DNA from: JBMNCR01 sp049366695
GTDB lineage: Bacteria; Bacillota; Clostridia; Eubacteriales; Alkalibacteraceae
Reading direction: 5' to 3'
Length of the DNA: 64,000 nt
NCBI GenBank assembly: GCA_049366695.1
Contig: JBMNCR010000056.1
Location: 85,326 to 149,325, forward strand
Shown here: in pieces, positions 1-7,785 of the stretch
How positions within the stretch are numbered: the first letter of the stretch is position 1
How the letters are laid out: every line of letters starts with the position of its first letter
Program-made: the position numbers and the translations under genes
The notes under the pieces: generated by a model
Told to the model about the DNA's origin: nothing
Seen by the model: only the letters and a program-made list of their open reading frames with translations
Database searches by the model: none

Positions 1-701
1 TTAGGGGAAGAATAGAGATAACAATAATATGTATGATAATAGGTATTATGTTAATTATGCAAATGAAATCAATAGATGATTTAGGTGGTTTAGTTACAAC
101 ACATAGGGCTGATCAATTACTGATTGAGTTAAATCAAATTAAAGAGAATAATGATGATTTACAAACAAGAATAAATGAATTAGAAGATCAATTAAGTTCT
201 TTTGAAAGTCAAGCAGCAGATAATAATAAGTATGTAGAAAAATTATTAAATGATGTAAATAATGCGGAGAAGATTTCTGGATTAACTGATTTAGAAGGTC
301 CAGGGTTAATAATTACATTAGACTATAACGATTTAGAAGAGGATAATTTTAATCCATTTGAGTATAATTCATCATTACTATTATTATTAGTAAATGAATT
401 AAATTCAGCAGGAGCTGAAGCTATTAGCATCAATGATGAAAGAGTAATCAACAGTACAGAAATAAGGTTAGCTGGGAGTCACATTAATGTAAATGGAAAA
501 AAGAATTCATATCCATATATTTTTAAAGTTATTGGTGATTCAGAGACGTTAAAATCTGCTATAAATTTGAGAAATGGGATAGTAGATGTCATGGAGCAGA
601 GTTATATTACTGTAAGTATTAAACAATCAGATAGTGTCCTTATTACTAAATATAATGGATTAATAAAGTATAAATATGCACAATCTGTAGATCAACAGTG
701 A
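1..701 (+). CDS. DUF881 family membrane-anchored protein (5' end outside window)
   Basis: Partial gene. The frame stays open to the left edge, and the residues before the first internal Met at 33 (RGRIEITIICM) continue a hydrophobic segment, so the true start lies upstream. What remains is the end of a membrane anchor, a coiled coil (about residues 20-75 counted from that Met) and a C-terminal alpha/beta domain with the DUF881 signatures TDLEGPGLIITL and LNSAGAEAISIN. The family sits in division clusters of Clostridia and Bacilli, but its molecular role is not settled. It is immediately followed by a second DUF881 gene, sbp and ftsZ. Confidence 0.8.
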   Translation, partial: RGRIEITIICMIIGIMLIMQMKSIDDLGGLVTTHRADQLLIELNQIKENNDDLQTRINELEDQLSSFESQAADNNKYVEKLLNDVNNAEKISGLTDLEGPGLIITLDYNDLEEDNFNPFEYNSSLLLLLVNELNSAGAEAISINDERVINSTEIRLAGSHINVNGKKNSYPYIFKVIGDSETLKSAINLRNGIVDVMEQSYITVSIKQSDSVLITKYNGLIKYKYAQSVDQQ

Positions 702-711
702 GGTGTATGTT

Positions 712-1404
712 ATGGGTAGTAAATTATCTAAAATTATAGTAATATTACTTTGTATATTTATCGGTTTTTTTACCAGTTATTCATTACTAGCATCTTCAGA
801 TGATGATTCTAATGATAATGGAATAATAACGCCAAAAATGATATATAATTATCAAAATGAAATAGATAACTTTGAAATTAGCAATAGAGAACTCAAGAAA
901 TCTATTGAAGCACTTTTATCTAAATTAGAAGGATATAATGAAAATAGTACTGATAACGAGTCAGTTGAAAAAGAGTTATTCAATGAATTAGAAAAATATG
1001 ATATAATTACTGGAAGGGTAGATTTGTATGGACCTGGTTTAGAGATACAATTATCTGATAGTGAAAAAATACTTGAACCTGGTGATAATATTAGTGATTA
1101 TATTATTCACAATAGCGATGTTTTAGAGATAATTAATGAATTAAAAGCTGCCGGTGCAGAAGTAATTGCAATTAATGGTTATAGAATTGCTTGGAATTCA
1201 AACATTGACTGTGCAGGTCCTGTGATTTATGTTGATGATGATTTTATTGCTGGATCTCCTTTTAAAATTGAAGCTATAGGTGATAAAGAAAAAATGTATG
1301 CAAGCCTTGAATCAGAAGATAGCTTAGTGCAAGTATTAAGATACTTTGAGATAAATATTAAAATTGTTGAAAAAGATGTAATAATAATTAAAGGCAGAGA
1401 TTAA
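712..1404 (+). CDS. DUF881 family protein, second copy
   Basis: About 230 residues: an N-terminal membrane helix (about residues 5-27), a coiled coil (about 45-85) and the DUF881 core with GRVDLYGPGLEIQL and LKAAGAEVIAING. It is a paralogue of the preceding gene. A GTG at 703 is in frame but lies inside the SD (GAGGTG, 700-705), so the ATG at 712 with a 6-nt spacer is the better start. It probably shares a transcript with sbp and ftsZ. A role in envelope or division assembly is inferred only from family and position. Confidence 0.8.
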   Translation: MGSKLSKIIVILLCIFIGFFTSYSLLASSDDDSNDNGIITPKMIYNYQNEIDNFEISNRELKKSIEALLSKLEGYNENSTDNESVEKELFNELEKYDIITGRVDLYGPGLEIQLSDSEKILEPGDNISDYIIHNSDVLEIINELKAAGAEVIAINGYRIAWNSNIDCAGPVIYVDDDFIAGSPFKIEAIGDKEKMYASLESEDSLVQVLRYFEINIKIVEKDVIIIKGRD

Positions 1405-1431
1405 TAACCTGCTAGAAGGGTGAATGATTAG

Positions 1432-1785
1432 ATGGTTCTTCCATTACTAGGTTTACTTATTGGTGTGATGCTTGGGTTTGTTATACCAATAGATTTACCA
1501 ACATCATATACTTCATATATGTCAATTGCGCTATTGGCAGCCTTAGATTCTGTATTTGGAGGAATAAGAGCAGATTTTGAAGGTAACTTTAATTCACATA
1601 TTTTTATTTCTGGTTTTTTTGGTAATGCAATAATTGCTGCTTTTTTAGCTTATTTAGGTGATAGATTAGGTATTCCATTATATTATGCAGCTATATTTAC
1701 ATTTGGGACAAGATTATTTCAAAATTTTGCAATAATAAGAAGAATTGTTTTAAAAAAATTAGAAGAGAAAAATAAACATAAATAA
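1432..1785 (+). CDS. sbp: Small basic protein (Sbp, DUF1290)
   Basis: 117 residues with three or four hydrophobic segments and a lysine-rich C-terminus (KKLEEKNKHK), typical of the DUF1290 'small basic protein' found between DUF881 genes and ftsZ in Firmicutes. The central ALDSVFGGIRADFEG is the recognisable family stretch. SD AGAAGGGTGA lies just upstream. It is an integral membrane protein of unknown biochemical role; position suggests a link to the division or sporulation septum. The gap to ftsZ is 30 bp. Confidence 0.85.
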   Translation: MVLPLLGLLIGVMLGFVIPIDLPTSYTSYMSIALLAALDSVFGGIRADFEGNFNSHIFISGFFGNAIIAAFLAYLGDRLGIPLYYAAIFTFGTRLFQNFAIIRRIVLKKLEEKNKHK

Positions 1786-1815
1786 ATACCATTATTCTTA
1801 AGGGGGTAAAAAAAT

Positions 1816-2865
1816 TTGCTAGAGTTTGATATGGAATTAGAACAATTTGCTCATATAAAAGTGATTGGAGTTGGCGGTGGAGGAAATAATGCCGTTAATA
1901 GAATGATTGAATCTGGATTAAAAGGTGTTAATTTTGCTGTAGTAAATACTGATAATCAAGCACTATCTCTTTCTTTAGCTGAAGAGAAGATTCAGATTGG
2001 TGAGAAAGCAACACAAGGTTTAGGAGCTGGTGCAAATCCCGAAATTGGACAAAAGTCCGCTGAAGAAAGTGAAGATACCTTGATAGAATCAATTAAAAAT
2101 ACTGATTTATTATTTGTAACTGCAGGCATGGGTGGAGGAACAGGAACAGGAGCTGCTCCAGTAGTTGCGAGAATTGCTAAAGAATTAGGGGTATTAACAG
2201 TAGGTGTTGTTACGAAACCTTTCTCCTTTGAAGGAAAAGTAAGAATGAATAATGCAGAATTAGGAATACAATTATTAAGTGAAAATGTGGATGCTTTAGT
2301 TACTATACCTAATGACAGATTATTGCAAATGGCTGATAAAACTACATCATTAAGAGATGCATTTAAAATGGCTGATAATGTTCTATTACAGGGTGTGAGA
2401 GGAATTTCAGATCTTATAGCAATTCCTGGTTTGGTGAGTTTGGATTTTGCTGATGTAAAAACAATTATGAAAGATACTGGTCTTGCACATATGGGAGTTG
2501 GTAATGGAACAGGTGAAAATAAAGCAGCAGAAGCAGCAAAACAAGCTATTCAGAGTCCGCTTTTAGAAACTCAAATAGATGGAGCTACAGGAGTATTGCT
2601 TAATATTACAGGAGGTCCTGATTTAACTTTATTTGAAGTTGATCAAGCTGCTGAAATAGCACGAGAAGCTGCAGATCCCGATGCTAATGTAATTTTTGGT
2701 GCAGCTATTGATGAAAGTATGGAAGATCAAATTAAAATTACTATAATAGCTACAGGATTTTATAATAAAACCCAAAAAACACAAGAAGTAAAAACAAACA
2801 AAAGTGCAACCACTAGTGCAAGTGATGAGTCTTTTAATATTCCATCTTTTTTAAGAAGGAAATAA
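1816..2865 (+). CDS. ftsZ: Cell division GTPase FtsZ
   Basis: Tubulin-like GTPase that polymerises into the Z ring. The GTP-binding signature GGGTGTG is at residues 106-112, the N-terminal glycine-rich loop at about 18-25, and the T7 synergy loop region LISLDFADVK-like segment near residue 215. The conserved C-terminal peptide (FNIPSFLRR) that binds partners such as FtsA or SepF is intact. At 349 residues it is slightly short because the C-terminal linker is short. The start is TTG at 1816 behind GGGGG (1802-1806). A terminator follows directly. Confidence 0.98.
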   Translation: MLEFDMELEQFAHIKVIGVGGGGNNAVNRMIESGLKGVNFAVVNTDNQALSLSLAEEKIQIGEKATQGLGAGANPEIGQKSAEESEDTLIESIKNTDLLFVTAGMGGGTGTGAAPVVARIAKELGVLTVGVVTKPFSFEGKVRMNNAELGIQLLSENVDALVTIPNDRLLQMADKTTSLRDAFKMADNVLLQGVRGISDLIAIPGLVSLDFADVKTIMKDTGLAHMGVGNGTGENKAAEAAKQAIQSPLLETQIDGATGVLLNITGGPDLTLFEVDQAAEIAREAADPDANVIFGAAIDESMEDQIKITIIATGFYNKTQKTQEVKTNKSATTSASDESFNIPSFLRRK

Positions 2866-2921
2866 ATTTTTAATTATTTATTTTTTATTATTGATATTGT
2901 TATTAGAATAAATATTGATTT

Positions 2922-2948
2922 AAAACACCTAATATAGGTGTTTTTTTT
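2922..2948 (+). terminator. Rho-independent terminator of the ftsZ operon
   Basis: A perfect 9-bp stem (AAAACACCT at 2922-2930, AGGTGTTTT at 2936-2944) with a 5-nt loop runs straight into a T stretch. It separates the division operon from spoIIGA. Confidence 0.85.
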
Positions 2949-3066
2949 ATGCTGAATTGAGGTGTATTTCTATTAAATAAAAAAGAAAAGAATTTAGCGT
3001 AAGTATTTATATATGTTAAAAAGTGGTAAAAAAGCTATATTTATAATTTATATTTAAAACAAATAA

Positions 3067-3132
3067 ATCGACAAAAAGTTATAATTATTTTTTCTATTAA
3101 TGACATATTTTGATTGCTTTAAAATATATAAT
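3067..3132 (+). promoter_or_regulatory. Candidate Spo0A-controlled spoIIG promoter
   Basis: ATGACA at 3100-3105 and TATAAT at 3127-3132 are separated by 21 bp. This is unusually long and resembles the 22-bp spacing known for the Spo0A-activated, sigma-A spoIIG promoter of Bacillus. ATCGACAAA at 3067-3075 matches a reverse-orientation 0A box (TTCGACAAA) except for the first base and lies upstream of the -35, as an activator site would. The assignment is by similarity only. Confidence 0.45.
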
Positions 3133-3134
3133 AT

Positions 3135-3174
3135 ATTAATAGATTAATAGATTAATAGATTAATAGATTAAAAG
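3135..3174 (+). repeat. 8-bp tandem repeat (ATTAATAG) next to the spoIIGA SD
   Basis: Four perfect copies of ATTAATAG (3135-3166) are followed by a fifth, altered copy ATTAAAAG (3167-3174) that leads into the AAAGGGTG ribosome-binding site. The array sits between the -10 element and the start of spoIIGA, in the leader of the transcript. Confidence 0.85.
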
Positions 3175-3184
3175 GGTGAATATT

Positions 3185-4075
3185 TTGTATTATGTTTATG
3201 GGGAAGTAGTAATTATAGAAAACATTTTAATAAACTTAATAATACTTATATTTACTTCTAAAATAATAAGAAAAAAAAATAATATTTATAGATTTATTAT
3301 TGCATCGCTTTTTGGAGCTATTTATTCTATTATGCAATTACAATACGATATATTAAATTATATAATAATTAAAATAGTTTTATCAATTCTAATAATAACT
3401 ATCTGTTTTTATCCTTTTAGTATAAGAGAGCTTATAAATGCTCTATTGGTTTTTTATGGCATATCATTTTTTTTTGGAGGTTGTGTAATAGCCTTAATAT
3501 TTTTTATGAAGGCAAATACTGATTTAACTTTTCAAATAAAGGGAGTAACATCATCTATAATTATAATCGGTATATTGATATCAATTCTAATAGTTATAAA
3601 AATAAAAAGTCTTATAGTTGATATTAAGTTGAAAAACTGTAATACAGATATTATCGACATAGTTATTTGCATAGGTAATAATAAATTAAGAATCAAAGGA
3701 TTTATTGATACTGGTTGTTCGCTTCTAGATAATCTAACTGGTAAACCAATCTTGTTGACTGAGTACAATGAAATTAAAAAAATATTGCCAATAGAAATTC
3801 AAAAATATTACGATAATTATACTGATAAAATTGATTATGATATTGATAAAAAGATTACTGATTTGAATATTTTAAAGAAGATAAGATTTATTCCTTATAA
3901 TACAATTAACTCTGAAAATGAATATTTACTCTGCTTTTTAGTTGATTATATAGAATTGATTAATAATGATTTTGTTCAGAAGATTGATAAAGTATGTATA
4001 GGAATATGTAAAAAAAATCTTTCTGATAACAAACAATTTCAAGCTTTAATAAATCCAAAATTATTATATGTGTGA
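3185..4075 (+). CDS. spoIIGA: Sigma-E processing peptidase SpoIIGA
   Basis: Membrane aspartic protease that cleaves pro-sigma-E in the mother cell after a signal from the forespore. Five membrane helices fill residues 1-140. The protease half carries FIDTGCSLLDNLTGKP, whose DTG (Asp at about residue 174) is the catalytic motif. A GTG at 3176 is in frame but lies within the SD (AAAGGGTG, 3171-3178), so TTG at 3185 is preferred and gives the usual short N-terminus (MYYVYGEVV). It overlaps the in-frame start region of sigE, its substrate, by 4 nt. Confidence 0.92.
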   Translation: MYYVYGEVVIIENILINLIILIFTSKIIRKKNNIYRFIIASLFGAIYSIMQLQYDILNYIIIKIVLSILIITICFYPFSIRELINALLVFYGISFFFGGCVIALIFFMKANTDLTFQIKGVTSSIIIIGILISILIVIKIKSLIVDIKLKNCNTDIIDIVICIGNNKLRIKGFIDTGCSLLDNLTGKPILLTEYNEIKKILPIEIQKYYDNYTDKIDYDIDKKITDLNILKKIRFIPYNTINSENEYLLCFLVDYIELINNDFVQKIDKVCIGICKKNLSDNKQFQALINPKLLYV

Positions 4076-4089
4076 ATGGAGGACTATTG

Positions 4090-4821
4090 TTGAAAAAGAT
4101 TCAAAGGGTAATATTTAAAATTAGATTAAAAATATCTAAGTTGTTTTTAATTATTGATTACTATCGTAAGAATTTTGTGCATTATATTGGTGGAAGTGAA
4201 GCGTTACCTCCACCCTTGAATAGTGAGGAAGAAAAATATTTCATTAATTTGTTGCGAAAAGAAAAGGAAATTGCTAAAAATATTTTAATAGAAAGAAATT
4301 TAAGGTTAGTGGTCTACATATCAAGAAAGTTTGAAAACACAGGAATTTCTATTGAGGATTTGATTTCAATTGGTACTATTGGATTAATAAAAGCCGTAAA
4401 TACTTTTGATCCAGATAAAAATATTAAATTAGCAACTTATGCCTCAAGATGTATTGAAAATGAAATACTAATGTTTATAAGGAAGAATAGTAAAATAAAG
4501 ATGGAAATATCATTTGATGAACCATTAAATATTGATTGGGATGGAAATGAGCTTTTGCTTTCTGATATCTTAGGAACAGAAGAAAATGTAACTCAGACTA
4601 ATATAGAAAAAGAAGTAGAATTTCAATTATTAAAGATGGCTCTAGATAATTTAAATTCACGTGAGAAAAAAATTGTAAAATTAAGATTTGGTTTGGAAAA
4701 TGGAGATTCAAAAACTCAGAAAGAAGTTGCAGATGAGATGAATATATCTCAGTCATACATATCAAGATTAGAGAAAAAGATATTAAAAAGATTAAAGAAA
4801 GAAATTTATAGGATGATATAG
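4090..4821 (+). CDS. sigE: RNA polymerase sporulation sigma factor SigE (pro-form)
   Basis: Sigma-70 family mother-cell factor. The N-terminal basic amphipathic pro-sequence (about 28 residues) is followed by the diagnostic YIGGSEALPPPL junction where SpoIIGA cleaves. Region 2 has NLRLVVYISRKFENTGISIE and region 4 has the helix-turn-helix TQKEVADEMNISQSYISRLE. SD GGAGG (4078-4082) favours TTG at 4090; an in-frame GTG at 4072 lies upstream of that SD. It is co-transcribed with spoIIGA. Confidence 0.95.
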   Translation: MKKIQRVIFKIRLKISKLFLIIDYYRKNFVHYIGGSEALPPPLNSEEEKYFINLLRKEKEIAKNILIERNLRLVVYISRKFENTGISIEDLISIGTIGLIKAVNTFDPDKNIKLATYASRCIENEILMFIRKNSKIKMEISFDEPLNIDWDGNELLLSDILGTEENVTQTNIEKEVEFQLLKMALDNLNSREKKIVKLRFGLENGDSKTQKEVADEMNISQSYISRLEKKILKRLKKEIYRMI

Positions 4822-5094
4822 ATTAATTTGCATTTAAAAGCTCTCTAATTACATGAAAATGTATATGATTTATATTGAAATCATATAATGAGAATGGTAG
4901 TTTAATAAAAGTATAATGTGTTTATTGATGGATGATTGAAAAAAAAGAAATTTAACATAGTTGTTTATACTGAAGTGATACTTACTATGAATTTATGCTT
5001 TAAGTTAATACTTTAGTATACAGTCATAAAAATATATATAATAAGGTATTTGATTTTAATTTTAATTATAATAATCTAGAAAATATAATGTTAA

Positions 5095-5132
5095 TTTCCA
5101 CTTTATAATTGTTATAAAGTGGAAATATTTTT
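5095..5132 (+). terminator. Terminator before sigG
   Basis: A perfect 14-bp stem (TTTCCACTTTATAA at 5095-5108, TTATAAAGTGGAAA at 5112-5125) with a 3-nt loop is followed by TATTTTTTT. It lies 270 bp after sigE and just before the sigG promoter, so it insulates sigG from read-through. Confidence 0.8.
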
Positions 5133-5134
5133 TT

Positions 5135-5163
5135 GAATAATAAAAATCCATAACGGTAATAAT
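5135..5163 (+). promoter_or_regulatory. Candidate sigma-F/sigma-G promoter of sigG
   Basis: GAATA at 5135-5139, a 15-bp spacer and GGTAATAAT at 5155-5163 fit the forespore pattern (GHATR/GYWTA at -35, GG..A.A.T at -10). sigG is known in other spore formers to be transcribed by sigma-F and then by sigma-G itself. No sigma-A promoter is visible nearby. Confidence 0.45.
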
Positions 5164-5200
5164 CTACTTAAGTAAAGCATTTTGAGAAAGGATGACATTT

Positions 5201-5977
5201 ATGTTGAAAAAAGTAGAAATTTGTGGTGTAAATACATCACAATTACCGGTTCTAACTAATAAAGAAATGATGGAGTTATTTAAGGAGATTCATAAAGGGG
5301 ATCAAAATGCTAGAGCTACATTTATTCAGGGAAATCTAAGATTGGTATTGAGTGTTATAAAAAGATTTAATAATAGAGGAGAAAATCTTGATGATTTATT
5401 TCAAGTTGGATGTGTAGGATTAATAAAAGCAATAGATAATTTTGATCTTTCACACAATGTTAGGTTCTCGACATATGCAGTGCCTATGATTATCGGTGAA
5501 ATAAGAAGATATTTAAGAGACAATAATTCTATTAGAGTAAGCAGATCTTTAAGGGATATTGCATATAAAGCTCTAAAGATTAGAGATGAATTAGTATTAA
5601 AAAGTGTGAGAGAGCCTACAGTAGTGGAAATTTCTAAAGAATTAGGAATTCCTAGAGAAGAAGTTGTATTCGCATTAGAAGCTATTCAAGATCCAGTTTC
5701 ATTATTTGAGCCCATTTATCATGATAACGGTGATGCAATATTTATAATGGATCAAGTTCAAGATGAAAAAAACAAAGATGAAAAATGGATCGAAAATATT
5801 GCCGTTATGGAAGCAGTGAAAAAATTAAATAATAGAGAAAAACTTATTATCAAAATGAGGTATTTTGATGGAAAAACACAAATGGAAGTTGCAAATGAAA
5901 TAGGAATATCTCAAGCACAAGTTTCGAGAGTAGAAAAGAATGCATTATATTCTATAAAGAAGATTATGACAAATTAA
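5201..5977 (+). CDS. sigG: RNA polymerase sporulation sigma factor SigG
   Basis: Late forespore sigma factor. The N-terminus MLKKVEICGVNTSQLPVLTN is the classical SigG signature, region 2 is NLRLVLSVIKRFNNRGENLDD, and region 4 ends in MEVANEIGISQAQVSRVE. It is preceded by GAAAGGATG; an ATG at 5192 is in frame but overlaps this SD, so 5201 is chosen. There is no pro-sequence, as expected. It probably drives the SASP gene near 28.6 kb and possibly its own transcription. Confidence 0.96.
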   Translation: MLKKVEICGVNTSQLPVLTNKEMMELFKEIHKGDQNARATFIQGNLRLVLSVIKRFNNRGENLDDLFQVGCVGLIKAIDNFDLSHNVRFSTYAVPMIIGEIRRYLRDNNSIRVSRSLRDIAYKALKIRDELVLKSVREPTVVEISKELGIPREEVVFALEAIQDPVSLFEPIYHDNGDAIFIMDQVQDEKNKDEKWIENIAVMEAVKKLNNREKLIIKMRYFDGKTQMEVANEIGISQAQVSRVEKNALYSIKKIMTN

Positions 5978-5987
5978 TTGTAAATCG

Positions 5988-6016
5988 TGGACAATTTATG
6001 TCTAGTAATGTATAAT
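5988..6016 (+). promoter_or_regulatory. Sigma-A-type promoter of nrdR
   Basis: TGGACA (5988-5993) and TATAAT (6011-6016) are separated by exactly 17 bp, ending 33 bp before the nrdR start. Confidence 0.6.
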
Positions 6017-6049
6017 AATGCTAGCTAAATTTGGATTGGGGGAGTTAGC

Positions 6050-6505
6050 TTGAAGTGTCCGTTTTGTAACCATATGGAAAGCAAGGTAGTTGATTCAAGA
6101 CCTACCGAAGATGGGAGCGTTATTCGTAGAAGAAGAGAGTGTATAAATTGCTCAAAAAGATTTACTACTTATGAAAAAATTGAAGATATTCCTTTAATGG
6201 TTATTAAAAAAGGTGGGCAGAGAGAGCAATTTAATAGAAGTAAAATAATGAATGGTATAATTAAAGCCTGCGAGAAAAGACCTATTTCAATAAAACAAGT
6301 AGAGAATATTGTTGATATTATTGAGAAAGAAGTATATCAAAGTCTTGAACGAGAAGTTTCTTCAGAATATATTGGAGAGAAAATAATGGATCAATTAAAA
6401 GAAATTGATGAAGTATCTTATGTTAGATTTGCGTCTGTATACAGACAATTTAAAGATATAAATACTTTTATGAGTGAATTAAATAAATTATTAAATGAAA
6501 AATAA
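6050..6505 (+). CDS. nrdR: Transcriptional repressor NrdR
   Basis: Zinc-ribbon/ATP-cone repressor of ribonucleotide reductase genes. The four zinc ligands are in CPFC near the start and CINC at about residues 31-34. The ATP-cone (about residues 48-135) begins LMVIKKGGQREQFNRSK and senses dATP/ATP. Length (151 aa) is standard. TTG start behind GGGGGAG. No ribonucleotide reductase gene lies in this window, so its targets are elsewhere. Confidence 0.95.
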   Translation: MKCPFCNHMESKVVDSRPTEDGSVIRRRRECINCSKRFTTYEKIEDIPLMVIKKGGQREQFNRSKIMNGIIKACEKRPISIKQVENIVDIIEKEVYQSLEREVSSEYIGEKIMDQLKEIDEVSYVRFASVYRQFKDINTFMSELNKLLNEK

Positions 6506-6506
6506 G

Positions 6507-6522
6507 CCCTGTTAACACAGGG
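6507..6522 (+). terminator. Weak hairpin between nrdR and the Nudix gene
   Basis: CCCTGT-TAAC-ACAGGG forms a 6-bp G+C-rich stem right after nrdR, but only a broken T stretch follows. It may be a leaky terminator or simply a transcript-stabilising stem. Confidence 0.4.
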
Positions 6523-6549
6523 TAGTTTCATTATATGAGGTGTTTTTTA

Positions 6550-7080
6550 ATGTATGAAGAAAAAACCATAGAAAGTAATGATATTTATAAAGGAAAAATA
6601 ATTAGTTTAAAAGTAGATAAAGTTTTGTTATCTAATGGGAATGAATCTACAAGAGAAATAGTAACTCATTTAGGAGCAAGTGCAATTGTAGCTCTAAAAG
6701 GGAATAATATTATTTTCGTTAAGCAATATAGAAAACCTATAGAAAAACACATAATTGAAATACCAGCTGGGAAACTAGATATAAATGAAAAACCTAAAGA
6801 TTGTGCAAAAAGAGAATTGCAAGAAGAAACCGGTTATATAGCTGAGGATATAATAGAATTAGGTCATATTTTTACAACACCAGGGTTTAGTAATGAAATT
6901 ATTCACATTTTCTTTTCCAAAAATTTGACCATTGGAGTTATTAATCGTGATCCTGATGAATTTATGGATGTTATAGAGATACCCCTTGAAGATGTTAAAA
7001 AAATGGTTTTATCCAATGAAATCAAAGATTCAAAAACACTATCAGCATTATTAATGGCATTACAATATTTAAATATTTAA
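6550..7080 (+). CDS. nudF: Nudix hydrolase, ADP-ribose pyrophosphatase type
   Basis: Hydrolyses ADP-ribose (probable) to AMP and ribose 5-phosphate. The Nudix box is complete: G at the start of GKLDINEKPKDCAKRELQ, followed by EETG (about residues 75-97). The preceding EIPAGKLD and IFVKQYRKP stretches are characteristic of the ADP-ribose pyrophosphatase subgroup. An upstream ATG at 6535 overlaps the SD (GAGGTG, 6537-6542), so 6550 is chosen. The order Nudix then spoIIM is shared with other Firmicutes. Confidence 0.9.
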   Translation: MYEEKTIESNDIYKGKIISLKVDKVLLSNGNESTREIVTHLGASAIVALKGNNIIFVKQYRKPIEKHIIEIPAGKLDINEKPKDCAKRELQEETGYIAEDIIELGHIFTTPGFSNEIIHIFFSKNLTIGVINRDPDEFMDVIEIPLEDVKKMVLSNEIKDSKTLSALLMALQYLNI

Positions 7081-7133
7081 CAATCATATTCTTCTCCTAA
7101 TATGCATAACTTGTATCATAAGGAGGAGATTTT

Positions 7134-7772
7134 TTGAATAAACGAGAAATTATTAAATTTATATCAAGTAACAGAAGAATAGTAGTATTATTAATTATAA
7201 TGTTCATTATAGGAATCGTTAGTGGAACACTATGTGTAAAGTCGCTTTCGGATGTACAAAAAACAGAGTTGATTAATTATTTAAGTAATTTTTTTAAGGT
7301 TTTGAGTAACAGTGAAGACATAAATAAAAATGAAATGTTTTTACAATTACTATATGATAATATAAAGATATATGGTTTATTATTTATCTTTGGTATATTT
7401 AGTTTTGGTATATTTTTAATACCTATATTAGTAATGCTAAAAGGTTTTATTCTAGGATTTACTATTGGTTTTATTTTAGATGAATTATATTTAATGGGGC
7501 TTTTATTTTCTACAGTTGTAATATTTCCTCAAAATATTTTATATATAATGGGTTTAATTTTAAGTTCATCAATTGGAATGATTACATCATATAGAAAATT
7601 ACAGAGTAAAAGAAAATATGCATTATTTACTAGTCATAAAAGAAATTTTCAACAATTAATTTATTACATAGTATGCATTTTAATTGGTTATGTTCTAACT
7701 GCAATAGGTTGTGCATTTGAAGCATATGTAACACCGATTTTCATAATATTTTTTTCTAACAAATTATTTTAA
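7134..7772 (+). CDS. spoIIM: Stage II sporulation protein M
   Basis: Integral membrane subunit of the SpoIID-SpoIIP-SpoIIM machine that drives engulfment of the forespore by septal peptidoglycan remodelling. It has five hydrophobic segments over 212 residues, with the family-typical ILVMLKGFILGFTIGFILDE in the middle. TTG start at 7134, with AAGGAGGAG 7-8 nt upstream. A pyrimidine stretch at 7091-7097 could pair with this SD (see findings). Confidence 0.9.
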   Translation: MNKREIIKFISSNRRIVVLLIIMFIIGIVSGTLCVKSLSDVQKTELINYLSNFFKVLSNSEDINKNEMFLQLLYDNIKIYGLLFIFGIFSFGIFLIPILVMLKGFILGFTIGFILDELYLMGLLFSTVVIFPQNILYIMGLILSSSIGMITSYRKLQSKRKYALFTSHKRNFQQLIYYIVCILIGYVLTAIGCAFEAYVTPIFIIFFSNKLF

Positions 7773-7785
7773 AGAGGTGAGTTTT

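Larger units (their letters stand above)
4822..5200 (+). other. sigE-sigG intergenic region
   Basis: About 380 bp without a convincing gene on either strand. It holds a strong 14-bp terminator stem (5095-5125) and a candidate forespore-type promoter (5135-5163), both listed separately. The remaining A+T-rich sequence from 4822 to 5090 shows nothing I can assign. Confidence 0.6.
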
